A stretch of 64,000 nucleotides of DNA from Komagataeibacter sucrofermentans DSM 15973 (GTDB lineage Bacteria; Pseudomonadota; Alphaproteobacteria; Acetobacterales; Acetobacteraceae): the NCBI RefSeq assembly GCF_040581405.1, contig NZ_CP137157.1, positions 2,189,001 through 2,253,000 on the forward strand, given 5' to 3'. The translations under genes were made by a program, and so were the position numbers. Below the pieces are notes generated by a model. The model was not told the origin of the DNA and made no database searches. It saw only the letters and a list, made by a program, of their open reading frames with translations. Positions within the stretch are counted from its first letter, which is position 1. Each line of letters begins with the position of its first letter. Shown here in pieces: positions 29,161 to 38,527 of the stretch.

Positions 29161-32100
29161 TTACGCGCCAACCGCCAGCGCGGGGGCCTCGAAGCCGATC
29201 ACTTTCGCATATTCCTTCGGCACGACATGCCAGAAGCGCGGCAGCGTCGTCTCCCAGTTATGCAGCAGCAGTTCGGCGTAGCGGCTGCCGGTCTCACGCG
29301 CATGGGTCTCGACCTGCTCGCGCAGCACGGCCTCCCACTTGGGGTCGTGCACGCGGCACCACATGACCGTATCGGGGTTCACGCGCTCGGCAAACGTGCC
29401 GCTGGCGTCATACACGAAGGCCATGCCGCCGGTGAAACCCGCGCCAAAATTGTCGCCCGTCTCACCCAGGATCACCACCGTGCCGCCGGTCATGTATTCA
29501 CACCCGTTCGACCCGCAGCCCTCGACCACGCCAATGGCGCCCGAGTTACGCACAGCAAAGCGCTCGCCCGCCTGCCCTGCGGCATACAGCGCGCCTGCGG
29601 TTGCGCCATACAGCACCGTGTTGCCCACGATCGCATTCTCGTTCGACACGAGGCTGGAAGAAGGCGAAGGCCGCACCACGATGGTTGCACCCGAGAGCCC
29701 CTTGCCCACGTAGTCATTCGCATCGCCCAGCACCTCAAGCTTGAGGCCCTGCACCGCGAACGCGCCAAGCGACTGCCCCGCCGAGCCGCGCAGCCGCGCC
29801 GTCAGGTGGCCCGGCGCCAGCTTGGCCATGCCGAACTGCCGCACGATCAGCGAGGAGATGCGCGTGCCAATGGCGCGATGCGTGTTCTGCACGTTGTACT
29901 GCAGCTGCATCTTCTCGCCATGGTCGAACAGCGGGCGCGCATCGGCAATCATCTGCGCATCCAGCGTCTCGGGCACCTCGTTACGCCCCTCACGGGTGCA
30001 GTAGCGGCCATAGGGACCGGGATCGGCCTGCGCCAGCAGCGAGTTGAGGTCGAGGTCATCAAGGTAGTCCGCCCCGCGCAGCACCTGATGCAACAGGTCG
30101 GTGCGGCCGATGATCTCGTTCAGCGTGGTGAAGCCCAGGGAGGCAAGAATGTTGCGCACGTCCTCGGCAATGAAGGAGAACAGGTTGATCACCTTCTCCG
30201 GCGTGCCCTCGAACTTCTTGCGCAGTTCCTCATCCTGCACGCACACGCCCACTGGGCAGGTGTTGGAGTGGCACTGCCGCACCATGATGCAGCCCATGGC
30301 CACGAGGCTGGCCGTGCCGATGCCGAATTCTTCCGCACCCAGCATGGCGGCGATCACCACGTCGCGCCCGGTTTTCAGCCCGCCATCGGTGCGCAGCTTC
30401 ACGCGGTGGCGCAGGCGGTTGAGCATCAGCACCTGATGCGCCTCCGCCAGCCCCAGCTCCCACGGCATGCCCGCGTATTTGACCGAGGACTGCGGGCTGG
30501 CACCCGTGCCGCCGGAATGGCCCGAGATCAGGATGGCATCCGCCTTGGCCTTGGCAACGCCCGCCGCAATCGTGCCGATGCCCGAACGCGCGACCAGCTT
30601 CACGGTCACGGTGGCCTCGGGGTTGATCTGCTTGAGGTCGTAGATGAGCTGGGCCAGATCCTCGATCGAGTAGATATCGTGGTGCGGCGGCGGCGAGATC
30701 AGGGTCACGCCTTCCGTCGCATGGCGCAGCTTCGCGATCAGGCTGGTCACCTTGAAGCCGGGCAGCTGCCCGCCCTCGCCGGGCTTGGCACCCTGCGCCA
30801 TCTTGATCTCGATCTCGCGGCAGTCATTGAGGTACTGCGCGGTCACGCCAAAGCGGCCCGAGGCGATCTGCTTGATGGCAGAGGATGCGTTATCGCCATT
30901 GGGGCGCGGCCTGGCGCGTGCCGGGTCTTCCCCCCCCTCGCCCGAGTCGGACTTGGCGCCGATGCGATTCATGGCGATCGACAGCGTCTCATGCGCCTCG
31001 GGGCTGAGTGCGCCAAGCGAGATGCCCGGCGCGATCAGGCGCTTGCGCAGTTCGGTGATGCTCTCGACCGATTCCACGGGGATGGGGGTGCGCCCGCCAC
31101 GGAAGTCGAGCAGGTCGCGCAATGCCACCGGCGGCTGGCGGCGCACCGCATCGGCATAGCGCTGGTAGATGGAGAAGCTGCCTGTGCCCACCGCTGTCTG
31201 CAACATGTGGATCAGGTTGCCATCAAAGGCATGCACTTCCCCGCTGCGGCGCATCTTGTAGCGCCCGCCGACGGACAGCGTTTCCACCTGTTTGTTCCAC
31301 GCCTTGTGGTGGAAGCTGAGCACATTGCGCGCGATGCCGGTCAGGCCGATGCCCGAGATGCGCGAAGGCATGCCAGGGAAGAACTCCGCCGTCAGCGCGC
31401 GGGAAAGCCCGATGGCCTCGAAATTGTAGCCACCACGATACGACGCCACGATGGAAATACCCATCTTGGACATGATCTTGAGCAGGCCCTTGTTGACCGC
31501 CTTGCGGTAGCGCTCCACCGCCTCGGTCAGGGAAAGCTGGCCGAACAGGCCGCGACGGTGGCGGTCGGCAATGCTTTCCTGTGCCAGGTACGGGTTCACC
31601 GTGGTCGCCCCCACGCCGATGGTCACCGCAATGGCATGCACATCAAGCGCACCGGCCGAGCGCACGTTGAGCGAGGTGAACGTGCGCAGCGACTGGCGCA
31701 CCAGATGGGTGTGCACCGCCGCCGTGGCGAGGATCATGGGGATGTACGCCCGCTCGCTGGACTGGTGCTCATCGGTCAGGAACACATGGGTGCAGCCCTG
31801 CCGCACGCGGTCCTCGGCCTCGGCACGGATGCGCGCGATGGCGGCGCGCAGCCCGGCCTCGCCCTCGGCAGCGGGGAAGGTGCAGTCAATGATGCAGGCG
31901 TTCTTGCCACAGAACTCGACCAGCGCCTGAAACTCGCCCGTGGTCAGCACCGGGGAAGGAAGCTGGAGCAGGTCGCACTGGCTCTCGCTTTCCTCCAGGA
32001 TGTTGCCAAGGTTGCCCAGGCGGGTCACGAGGCTCATCACCCGCGTCTCACGCAGGCTGTCGATGGGCGGGTTGGTGACCTGGCTGAAGGCCTGGCGGAA

Positions 32101-33693
32101 ATAATGCGCAAGCCCCCGGTAACGGGAGGAGAGCACGGCAAGCGGCGTGTCATCGCCCATCGAGCCAATGGCCTCGGCGGCGTTTTCCACCATGGGCTGC
32201 AAGATGGTCTCGAGATCCTCGAGCGTCAGGCCAACGGCAAGCTGGCGGCGGCGCAGCATCTCGGCATCAAACAGCACCGGCTCGCTGCCATCGGGGCGCA
32301 CGATGCTCGAGATTTCCTGCGTGCGCTTGACCCAGGCCGAGAAATCCTGCCGCTGCGAAAGCTCATTGAGCAGCTCTTCATTGCTGTAGAGCTTCGCAGT
32401 TTTCAGGTCGAGGGCGAGCGACTGCCCCGGCCCCAGGCGGCCACGGCTGACGATCTCGGCCTCGGGCACCTTCACCATGCCCGTCTCGGAACCCACGATC
32501 AGCAGGCCGCCTTCGGTCAGGGTGTAGCGCAGCGGGCGCAGGCCGCTACGGTCGAGGCCCGCCACCATCCACCGGCCATCGGTGGCGCACAGGGCGGCGG
32601 GGCCATCCCACGGTTCCATCACGGCGTTGCAGTAGGAATACATGTCCTTGTGGCGCTGCGGCATGGCGGAGTTGCCGCCAACGCTTGCCGGAATCATCAG
32701 GCAGCGCGCCATCGGCGCATCGCGGCCCGCAAAGGTCAGCAGTTCAAACACGTTGTCAAAGCACGCGGTGTCCGACCCCTGAGCCTGCACCACGGGCTTG
32801 AGGTCATCCATATAGGGATCAAGGATGGGGTCTGCCAGCCGCGTCTCGTGGCTCTTCATCCAGTTCACGTTGCCCGAGATGGTGTTGATCTCACCATTAT
32901 GGGCAAGGCGGCGGAAGGGCTGGGCCAGCTTCCATGTGGGGAAGGTGTTGGTCGAGTAGCGCTGGTGATAGATGGCGAAGCGGCTGACAAAGCGCGGGTC
33001 GAGCAGGTCGGGGTAGAACTCGGTCAGGTGCTCGGCAAGGAACATGCCCTTGTAGATGAGCGAGCGGCACGACAGCGAGCACACATACAGGTCAACCTGA
33101 TTGGCGATGGCGCTCTTCTCGATCTTGCGGCGGATCACGTACAGATCGCGCTCGAACTCTTCCTCCCCGCTGCCGGGCAGGTTGCGGATCAGGATCTGCT
33201 CGATCTCGGGGCGGGTGGCGTTAGCCTTCTCGCCGATGCAGTCGGTGTTGATGGGCACCTGGCGCCAGCCATAGATGCTGTAGCCAAAGGCCAGGATCTC
33301 GCTCTCGATGATCTGGCGGCAGCGCTCCTGGGCGGCGATATCGGTCTTGGGCAGGAAGATCATGCCCACCGCGATCTGGCTGTCCACGCCGCTTTCAGCA
33401 CCACCGGCGTGAATGGCATCGGCAAAGAAATCCTGCGGGATCTCGACATGGATGCCCGCGCCATCGCCGGTCTTGCCATCGGCATCGACCGCACCACGGT
33501 GCCACACGGCCTTCAGCGCCGCGATGCCCGCTTCCACCACGTCGCGGCGCGGCTTGCCATCAAGGGCGGCGACCATGCCCACGCCGCAGGCATCATGCTC
33601 ATCGGCCGGGGTGTACAGGCCCGAGATGGCCTGCGCGTTGTCGCGCCATTCCTGAACGAAATCGGTGGACTGGTTTTCGAACTGATCCATCAT
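29161..33693 (-). CDS. gltB: Glutamate synthase (NADPH) large subunit
   Basis: GltB turns 2-oxoglutarate and glutamine into two glutamates, using electrons from GltD. The 1510-residue precursor begins with a short propeptide ending before Cys of HDACGVGMVAALDG; that Cys becomes the N-terminal nucleophile of the glutaminase domain. The central and FMN domains follow, with GGTGASPQSSVKYAGMPWE in the FMN region. The 3Fe-4S cysteines are in MVRQCHSNTCPVGVC, and the C-terminal glutamate-synthase helix domain has GSNGCEYMTGGTVVILGETG. Start ATG 33693 is two bases after the gltD stop, so translation is coupled. No residues of the active sites appear lost. Confidence 0.97.
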   Translation of the reverse strand: MMDQFENQSTDFVQEWRDNAQAISGLYTPADEHDACGVGMVAALDGKPRRDVVEAGIAALKAVWHRGAVDADGKTGDGAGIHVEIPQDFFADAIHAGGAESGVDSQIAVGMIFLPKTDIAAQERCRQIIESEILAFGYSIYGWRQVPINTDCIGEKANATRPEIEQILIRNLPGSGEEEFERDLYVIRRKIEKSAIANQVDLYVCSLSCRSLIYKGMFLAEHLTEFYPDLLDPRFVSRFAIYHQRYSTNTFPTWKLAQPFRRLAHNGEINTISGNVNWMKSHETRLADPILDPYMDDLKPVVQAQGSDTACFDNVFELLTFAGRDAPMARCLMIPASVGGNSAMPQRHKDMYSYCNAVMEPWDGPAALCATDGRWMVAGLDRSGLRPLRYTLTEGGLLIVGSETGMVKVPEAEIVSRGRLGPGQSLALDLKTAKLYSNEELLNELSQRQDFSAWVKRTQEISSIVRPDGSEPVLFDAEMLRRRQLAVGLTLEDLETILQPMVENAAEAIGSMGDDTPLAVLSSRYRGLAHYFRQAFSQVTNPPIDSLRETRVMSLVTRLGNLGNILEESESQCDLLQLPSPVLTTGEFQALVEFCGKNACIIDCTFPAAEGEAGLRAAIARIRAEAEDRVRQGCTHVFLTDEHQSSERAYIPMILATAAVHTHLVRQSLRTFTSLNVRSAGALDVHAIAVTIGVGATTVNPYLAQESIADRHRRGLFGQLSLTEAVERYRKAVNKGLLKIMSKMGISIVASYRGGYNFEAIGLSRALTAEFFPGMPSRISGIGLTGIARNVLSFHHKAWNKQVETLSVGGRYKMRRSGEVHAFDGNLIHMLQTAVGTGSFSIYQRYADAVRRQPPVALRDLLDFRGGRTPIPVESVESITELRKRLIAPGISLGALSPEAHETLSIAMNRIGAKSDSGEGGEDPARARPRPNGDNASSAIKQIASGRFGVTAQYLNDCREIEIKMAQGAKPGEGGQLPGFKVTSLIAKLRHATEGVTLISPPPHHDIYSIEDLAQLIYDLKQINPEATVTVKLVARSGIGTIAAGVAKAKADAILISGHSGGTGASPQSSVKYAGMPWELGLAEAHQVLMLNRLRHRVKLRTDGGLKTGRDVVIAAMLGAEEFGIGTASLVAMGCIMVRQCHSNTCPVGVCVQDEELRKKFEGTPEKVINLFSFIAEDVRNILASLGFTTLNEIIGRTDLLHQVLRGADYLDDLDLNSLLAQADPGPYGRYCTREGRNEVPETLDAQMIADARPLFDHGEKMQLQYNVQNTHRAIGTRISSLIVRQFGMAKLAPGHLTARLRGSAGQSLGAFAVQGLKLEVLGDANDYVGKGLSGATIVVRPSPSSSLVSNENAIVGNTVLYGATAGALYAAGQAGERFAVRNSGAIGVVEGCGSNGCEYMTGGTVVILGETGDNFGAGFTGGMAFVYDASGTFAERVNPDTVMWCRVHDPKWEAVLREQVETHARETGSRYAELLLHNWETTLPRFWHVVPKEYAKVIGFEAPALAVGA

Positions 33694-33695
33694 GC

Positions 33696-35150
33696 TTACT
33701 CCGCCACCTCGGCCTGTGCGGCCGTCATTTCTTCTAGCCATGCGTGCATCTGCGCTGCCGCGTCGCGCCCGTCGCGGATGGCCCACACCACAAGGCTGGC
33801 CCCGCGCACGATATCGCCTGCGGCAAACACGCCGGGCAGGCTGGTCATGAAGCTCTTGCGATCCACCATGAGCGTGCCCCAGCGCGAGACCTCAAGCTCC
33901 GGCTGGCCCCACAGCGTGGGCAGCGGCTCGGGGTCAAAGCCGAGCGCCTTGACCACCAGATCGGCCTCGAGCGTGAAGGCGCTGTCTTCCACCGGCTCGA
34001 CCGACTGGCGGCCCGAGGCATCGGGCAGGCCGAGCTTCATGCGGATGGCGCGCACGCCGCTCACGCTGCCCTCGCCCTCGAACGCCTGCGGGGCGGCAAG
34101 CCAGACGAATTCCACGCCTTCTTCCTCGGCGTTCTTCACCTCGCGCACGGAGCCGGGCATGTTGGCGCGGTCGCGGCGGTAAAGGCATCTGACCGACTTC
34201 GCCCCCTGCCGGATGGCGGTGCGCACGCAGTCCATGGCCGTATCGCCACCGCCAATGACCACAACCGACTTGCCCGCGGCATTCAGTTCGCCATTGTCGT
34301 ATTCAGCGACCTTATCGCCCAGCGAGACGCGGTTGGATGCCGTGAGGTAATCGAGCGCGCGCACGATGCCGCCCAGCCCTGCGCCGGGGCCGCCAATGTC
34401 ACGTGACTTGTACACGCCGGTGGCGATCAGCACGCCATCATGCCGCGCGCGCAGGGTGGAGAACGCGATGCTGTCCGCGCCATCCGTATCGCCAATGCCC
34501 TTGCCGAGATGGAAGTGGATGCCCGATTCCACCAGCAGCCTGTGGCGGCGCAGCACGATGTCCTTTTCCAGCTTGAAGCCGGGGATGCCATACATCAGCA
34601 GGCCGCCGATGCGGTCGTAGCGATCATAGACATGCACCTGGTAGCCCTGCTCGCGCAGTTGCACGGCCGCTGCCAGCCCACCGGGGCCAGCACCGATGAT
34701 GGCCACGCTCTCATCGCGCTCGGTCACCGGCCTGACCGGCTTGACCCAGCCGTTATCGAAGGCGTTATCGGTAATGTAGCGCTCGACCGCGCCGATGGTG
34801 ACGCTCTCGAATCCTTCCTCGATCACGCAGTTGCCTTCGCACAGGCGGTCCTGCGGGCAGATGCGACCACAGATCTCGGGGAAGGTGTTGGTGGCGGAAG
34901 ACAGTTCATAGGCCTCCTCCATCCGCCCTGCCGCCGTCATCATCAGCCAGTCGGGGATGTTGTTGCCCAAGGGGCAGTGCACCGAGCAGAACGGCACGCC
35001 ACACTGCGAGCAGCGCGAGGCCTGCGTCTCGGCCTTGGCGGGCACGAACTCGTCGTAAATTTCGTTAAAGTCCTGGCGGCGCGCCTCGGCAGGCCGTTTG
35101 TCGGGCTGCTCCTGCGCCACGGAGACGAATTTCAGCATGCGCTCGGCCAT
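33696..35150 (-). CDS. gltD: Glutamate synthase small subunit
   Basis: GltD is the FAD- and NADPH-binding partner that feeds electrons to GltB through iron-sulphur clusters. The 484-residue protein has the N-terminal cysteines CSQCGVPFCSVHCP and CGRICPQDRLCEGNC for two 4Fe-4S clusters. The FAD site is IIGAGPGGLAAAVQLREQG and the NADPH site VVIGGGDTAMDC. Start ATG 35150 (MAERMLKF) fits the family; upstream ATG 35171 is possible. It is the first gene of a gltD-gltB pair, the reverse of the enterobacterial order. The 170-base region upstream presumably holds the promoter, but I cannot point to a convincing one. Confidence 0.95.
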   Translation of the reverse strand: MAERMLKFVSVAQEQPDKRPAEARRQDFNEIYDEFVPAKAETQASRCSQCGVPFCSVHCPLGNNIPDWLMMTAAGRMEEAYELSSATNTFPEICGRICPQDRLCEGNCVIEEGFESVTIGAVERYITDNAFDNGWVKPVRPVTERDESVAIIGAGPGGLAAAVQLREQGYQVHVYDRYDRIGGLLMYGIPGFKLEKDIVLRRHRLLVESGIHFHLGKGIGDTDGADSIAFSTLRARHDGVLIATGVYKSRDIGGPGAGLGGIVRALDYLTASNRVSLGDKVAEYDNGELNAAGKSVVVIGGGDTAMDCVRTAIRQGAKSVRCLYRRDRANMPGSVREVKNAEEEGVEFVWLAAPQAFEGEGSVSGVRAIRMKLGLPDASGRQSVEPVEDSAFTLEADLVVKALGFDPEPLPTLWGQPELEVSRWGTLMVDRKSFMTSLPGVFAAGDIVRGASLVVWAIRDGRDAAAQMHAWLEEMTAAQAEVAE

Positions 35151-35320
35151 CGGTCTGCCCCTGGTCTGCATAATGGAAGGAAGGCGTCAGGCACGGCATG
35201 CGCCGCCCTGTGCCCGCCCAATGACCTACGCAACGCCTTGCCCAAAGAAAAGACAGCAGTACTGACCTTAATGCAGGAAAAGACCAGAAATACGCGAAAT
35301 TCTCTCCCTCCGCGCCAAAA

Positions 35321-36214
35321 TCAGTCCAGCACCAGATCCATGGGCGAGGGCGTGATGCCCAGCATCTCGAGCGTGCGGGCGCCGGGGGCCACGACGTTAT
35401 CAATGTAAAGCAGCCTGACCTGATCGCGGGTCAGCATCTTGCCCGGCAGGCGCTCGAGCACGCTGGCCTGAAGGGTTGCAAGCCAGCGCGGCACCTCGAT
35501 GAGCGGGCGCGGATGGCCACCCCACCGCGCGGCCCAGGCCACAAGCTGGCGCATGGTCATGACCACGGGCCCGCCGAACTCGAAGATGGCGCCCTCCATG
35601 CCTTCGCTCGCGGCAATACGCAGCATGCCTTCGGCCACATCCCCCACCCATACCGGCTGGAAGCGCGTGGCCGGCCCAAAGACCGGCACCACCGGCATGA
35701 AGCGCGCCATGCGGGCGAACATGGCGGGAATGGCCCCCTCCACCCCAAAAATGAGCGAGGGCCGGACAATGACCGCCTGCGGCATGTGGCGGCTGACGGC
35801 GGCCTCCCCCTCGCCCTTGCTGCGGGCATAGGCCGAGGGACTGGCGGCATCCGCCCCGATGGCCGAGACATGGATCAGCCGCTCGACACCCGCAGCCGCG
35901 CTGATCCGCGCCACCCTGGCCGCGCCCGCCACATGGATCGCCTCGAAGGTGGCCGCCCCGTGGGGGGCGAGGATTCCCACAAGGTTGATGACCAGCGCGC
36001 TGCCCTCGATGGCGGCAACGCAGGCGGTCTCATCGGTTATGGAGGCGACGACGGGCACCACCTGCCCCACATCACCGAGCATGCGCAGGGTTGCGGCCCG
36101 TGCCGCCGTACGGCCCGCCACGCGCACCACGTAGCCTGCCCGCGCCAGCCGCCCCACCACGGAGCGCCCCACGAATCCGCTCCCGCCAAATACTGTTGCC
36201 ACCTTGCGTGCCAT
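35321..36214 (-). CDS. NDUFA9-like NAD(P)-binding reductase/epimerase
   Basis: This 297-residue atypical short-chain dehydrogenase (NAD-dependent epimerase fold) resembles the alphaproteobacterial relatives of complex I accessory subunit NDUFA9. The N-terminal nucleotide loop is VFGGSGFVGR, and LVINLVGI is the next strand. HVSAIGAD replaces the usual catalytic segment, followed by YARSKGEGE (the YxxxK pair). FGPATRFQPVWVGDVAEGML is typical of the group. ATG 36214 is supported by AGGAG six bases upstream. It may act in quinone or respiratory-complex maintenance; the substrate is not known. It lies between gltDB and tRNA-Leu. Confidence 0.83.
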   Translation of the reverse strand: MARKVATVFGGSGFVGRSVVGRLARAGYVVRVAGRTAARAATLRMLGDVGQVVPVVASITDETACVAAIEGSALVINLVGILAPHGAATFEAIHVAGAARVARISAAAGVERLIHVSAIGADAASPSAYARSKGEGEAAVSRHMPQAVIVRPSLIFGVEGAIPAMFARMARFMPVVPVFGPATRFQPVWVGDVAEGMLRIAASEGMEGAIFEFGGPVVMTMRQLVAWAARWGGHPRPLIEVPRWLATLQASVLERLPGKMLTRDQVRLLYIDNVVAPGARTLEMLGITPSPMDLVLD

Positions 36215-36380
36215 GGCCTGCTCCTGCCCGTGATTCATGAGTGCTTTCCTGCCCCCCCTGTTCTCGCATCTTTGCCCGGCAGCTTCCCAGCCCTTTTGTC
36301 CGTGCCGCCCTGCCGGGCGGCCTGCCCGTGGGCGCGTGGAGAAAAAATGCGCCTGATTTCAAAAAAATGCATTTACCCTG

Positions 36381-36409
36381 TTGACCGCCCCCGCCTGCCG
36401 GACTAAACA
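36381..36409 (+). promoter_or_regulatory. Sigma70-type promoter for tRNA-Leu
   Basis: TTGACC (36381-36386) and TAAACA (36404-36409) are separated by 17 bases, close to the housekeeping consensus. Transcription would begin near 36417, about 35 bases before the mature tRNA. Confidence 0.7.
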
Positions 36410-36451
36410 GCGCTCACACCACCCCGGCGGCCTCCGCTGGGGAGCCTCTGA

Positions 36452-36538
36452 GCCCAGATGGCGGAATTGGTAGACGCGCAGGTTTCAGGTACCTGTGGCC
36501 GCAAGGTCGTGGAAGTTCGAGTCTTCTTCTGGGCACCA
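36452..36538 (+). tRNA. tRNA-Leu (anticodon CAG)
   Basis: This is an 87-base class II tRNA. The acceptor stem GCCCAGA pairs with TCTGGGC, followed by discriminator A and an encoded CCA (36536-36538). The D arm contains AATTGGTAGACGCG as in other leucine tRNAs. The anticodon stem CAGGT/ACCTG holds the loop TTCAGGT with anticodon CAG at 36486-36488. A long variable arm (GTGGCCGCAAGGTCGT) precedes the T arm (TTCGAGT loop). It reads CUG, the main Leu codon in these GC-rich genes. Confidence 0.97.
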
Positions 36539-36578
36539 TCTCTCAAAACTGAATAACATTCCCCTCCGGGGGCGATCA

Positions 36579-36615
36579 GGACAGCCCGTCACGGGCCTGT
36601 CCCGTTATCTTTTTG
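36579..36615 (+). terminator. Intrinsic terminator after tRNA-Leu
   Basis: GGACAGCCCGT pairs with ACGGGCCTGTCC (one bulged base), followed by CGTTATCTTTTT. It ends the single-tRNA transcript about 40 bases after the CCA end. The further 165 bases before the next gene show only a Shine-Dalgarno-like GGAG at 36767. Confidence 0.75.
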
Positions 36616-36780
36616 CCTGTTCCGCAGCCGGAATTGGTGTAAACCGCCCCGAACACATCATTCACGGCCCGGCGCACCGAGGGCACAGGCAGGCGTTACG
36701 ACACAACGGATTGCGCTGCTTGCGGTTGCGTTGCAGACCTGCCACCGTGCATTTCAATTGCGTGACGGAGCATTTTACAT

Positions 36781-37428
36781 ATGGCCACAAGCCCATCACC
36801 CGACGCCATTCACTTCTATCGTGGCGACCTGCCCGCGCATGTCACCTTCAGTGGCAGTGTTGCGGTGGATACGGAAACGATGGGCCTCAACCCGCACCGC
36901 GACCGGCTGTGCCTCGTGCAGCTTTCAGGCGGCGATGGCCACGCCCATCTCGTGCAGATACCCAAAGGCGCGCAGGCAGCCGACTGCCCCAACCTCGTGC
37001 GCGTGCTGGCTGACCCGGCCCTGCCCAAGCTCATGCATTTCGCCCGTTTTGACGTGGCCATCCTGCAGCACACGCTGGGCATTACGGTGGCCCCCGCCAT
37101 CTGCACCAAGATCGCCTCCAAGCTGGTGCGCACCTATACCGACCGCCACGGCCTGGCCCATCTGTGCCGCGAACTGCTGGGCGTGGAACTGAGCAAGCAG
37201 CAGCAGTCATCGGACTGGGGGGCGGACGTGCTCCGGCCCGAGCAACTGGCCTATGCCGCCTCCGACGTGCTGTACCTGCATGCCCTGTGGGCCAAGCTCG
37301 AAGCGCTGCTGCACCGCGAGGGGCGGCGTGAACTTGCACAGGCCTGCTACGATTTTCTGCCCACGCGCGCGCGGCTTGATATACTGGGTTACGAGGATCC
37401 TGACATTTTCGCGCATCGGGCCGCCTGA
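36781..37428 (+). CDS. RNase D-like 3'-5' exonuclease (short form)
   Basis: A 215-residue DEDD-family exonuclease. The conserved acids are visible: VAVDTETMGL (motif I, DxE), FARFDVAIL (motif II Asp), and YAASDVLYLHALW (motif III YxxxD). The C-terminal HRDC domains of full-length RNase D (about 375 residues) are absent, as in the short alphaproteobacterial group. It likely trims the 3' ends of structured RNAs such as tRNA precursors. ATG 36781 follows GGAG by ten bases. tRNA-Leu is just upstream but separated by a terminator. The next gene, kdsD, starts 52 bases after the stop. Confidence 0.88.
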   Translation: MATSPSPDAIHFYRGDLPAHVTFSGSVAVDTETMGLNPHRDRLCLVQLSGGDGHAHLVQIPKGAQAADCPNLVRVLADPALPKLMHFARFDVAILQHTLGITVAPAICTKIASKLVRTYTDRHGLAHLCRELLGVELSKQQQSSDWGADVLRPEQLAYAASDVLYLHALWAKLEALLHREGRRELAQACYDFLPTRARLDILGYEDPDIFAHRAA

Positions 37429-37480
37429 TGGCCCGTGCCCGGTTTGACCGGGAACCCATTCAGACCGATACAGATCGTGC

Positions 37481-38527
37481 ATGAATAGCAGCCCCCTTCC
37501 CCCTCCCTCCGCCACGGGCGATGACGCTGGCCAGCCCGCGCGCATGCTGCGTGAGGCCCGTGCCGTGCTGCACGCCGAATCCGCCGGGCTGCAGGCCATG
37601 ATCGCCGCGATGGAAGATGGCCATGCAGGCGATGGCGGGCTGGGGGCTGCCTTCATCGCGGCGGTTGAGGGCATATGGTCGGGCAACCGGCGCGTGGTGG
37701 TGACCGGCATGGGCAAGTCGGGCCATATCGGGCGCAAGATCCAGGCCACCCTTGCCTCAACCGGCACGCCCGCCATTTTCGTGCATCCGGCCGAGGCCTC
37801 GCACGGGGATCTGGGCATGCTGCAGAAGGGCGATGCGGTGCTGGCCATATCCAATTCCGGCGAGACGGCGGAAATGGCGGACATCATCTCGCACGCCCGC
37901 CGCTTCGGGCTGCTGCTCATCGCCATGACTGCCCGCGCGGGCTCCACGCTGGCGCAGGCGGCCGACATCGTGCTGCTGCTGCCCCACGCGCCCGAGGCCT
38001 GCCCCATTGGCCTCGCCCCCACCACCAGCTCCACCATGCAGCTTGCGCTCGGCGATGCGCTGGCCATCGTGCTGCTACAGCGCCGGGGCTTCAGCGCCAG
38101 CGACTTTGGCATCTTCCACCCCGGCGGGCGGCTGGGCACGCGGCTGCGCCGGGTGAACGAACTGATGCATACCGGCGAGAGCATGCCGCTCGGCCCGCCC
38201 GGCATGGAACTGCGCCGCGTGATCGTGGAAATGACCCGCAAGGCGTTTGGCTGCATGGGCGTGGTGGATGCGCAGGGCCGCCTGCTCGGCCTGATTACCG
38301 ACCATGACCTGCGCCTTGCCCTGGGGCGCGACCTTGACCACACCCTTGCCGCCGACATCATGAACCCCACGCCCCAGACCATCAGCCCCGACCTGCTGGC
38401 CGCCGAGGCGCTGCGTGTCATGAACGACCGCCCGCGCCCGATCTCGAGCATTTTCGCCCTTGATGAAGGAGGGCATGCGGTGGGCATCCTTCACCTTCAC
38501 GACCTGCTGCGCGCGGGCATTGCATGA
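37481..38527 (+). CDS. kdsD: Arabinose-5-phosphate isomerase KdsD (KpsF/GutQ family)
   Basis: KdsD converts ribulose-5-phosphate to arabinose-5-phosphate, the first step towards Kdo, the inner-core sugar of LPS. The 348-residue protein has the family order: a SIS sugar isomerase domain (residues about 45-200, with GMGKSGHIGRKIQATLASTG and the catalytic-region AEASHGDLGML), then two CBS domains (about 225-345, ending FALDEGGHAVGILHLHDLLR). It is the first gene of kdsD-lptC-lptA-lptB, all joined by start-stop overlaps. The N-terminal 40 residues are variable. Linkage with the LPS transport genes supports KdsD rather than a capsule-specific KpsF. Confidence 0.93.
   Translation: MNSSPLPPPSATGDDAGQPARMLREARAVLHAESAGLQAMIAAMEDGHAGDGGLGAAFIAAVEGIWSGNRRVVVTGMGKSGHIGRKIQATLASTGTPAIFVHPAEASHGDLGMLQKGDAVLAISNSGETAEMADIISHARRFGLLLIAMTARAGSTLAQAADIVLLLPHAPEACPIGLAPTTSSTMQLALGDALAIVLLQRRGFSASDFGIFHPGGRLGTRLRRVNELMHTGESMPLGPPGMELRRVIVEMTRKAFGCMGVVDAQGRLLGLITDHDLRLALGRDLDHTLAADIMNPTPQTISPDLLAAEALRVMNDRPRPISSIFALDEGGHAVGILHLHDLLRAGIA

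Noticed and set aside
29155-34182. Open frame of 1675 codons on the plus strand across gltB and gltD
   Set aside because: It is antisense to two certain genes, rich in His, Arg, Ala and Gly, with no family motif and no ribosome site. Long antisense frames are expected where third positions are nearly all G or C.
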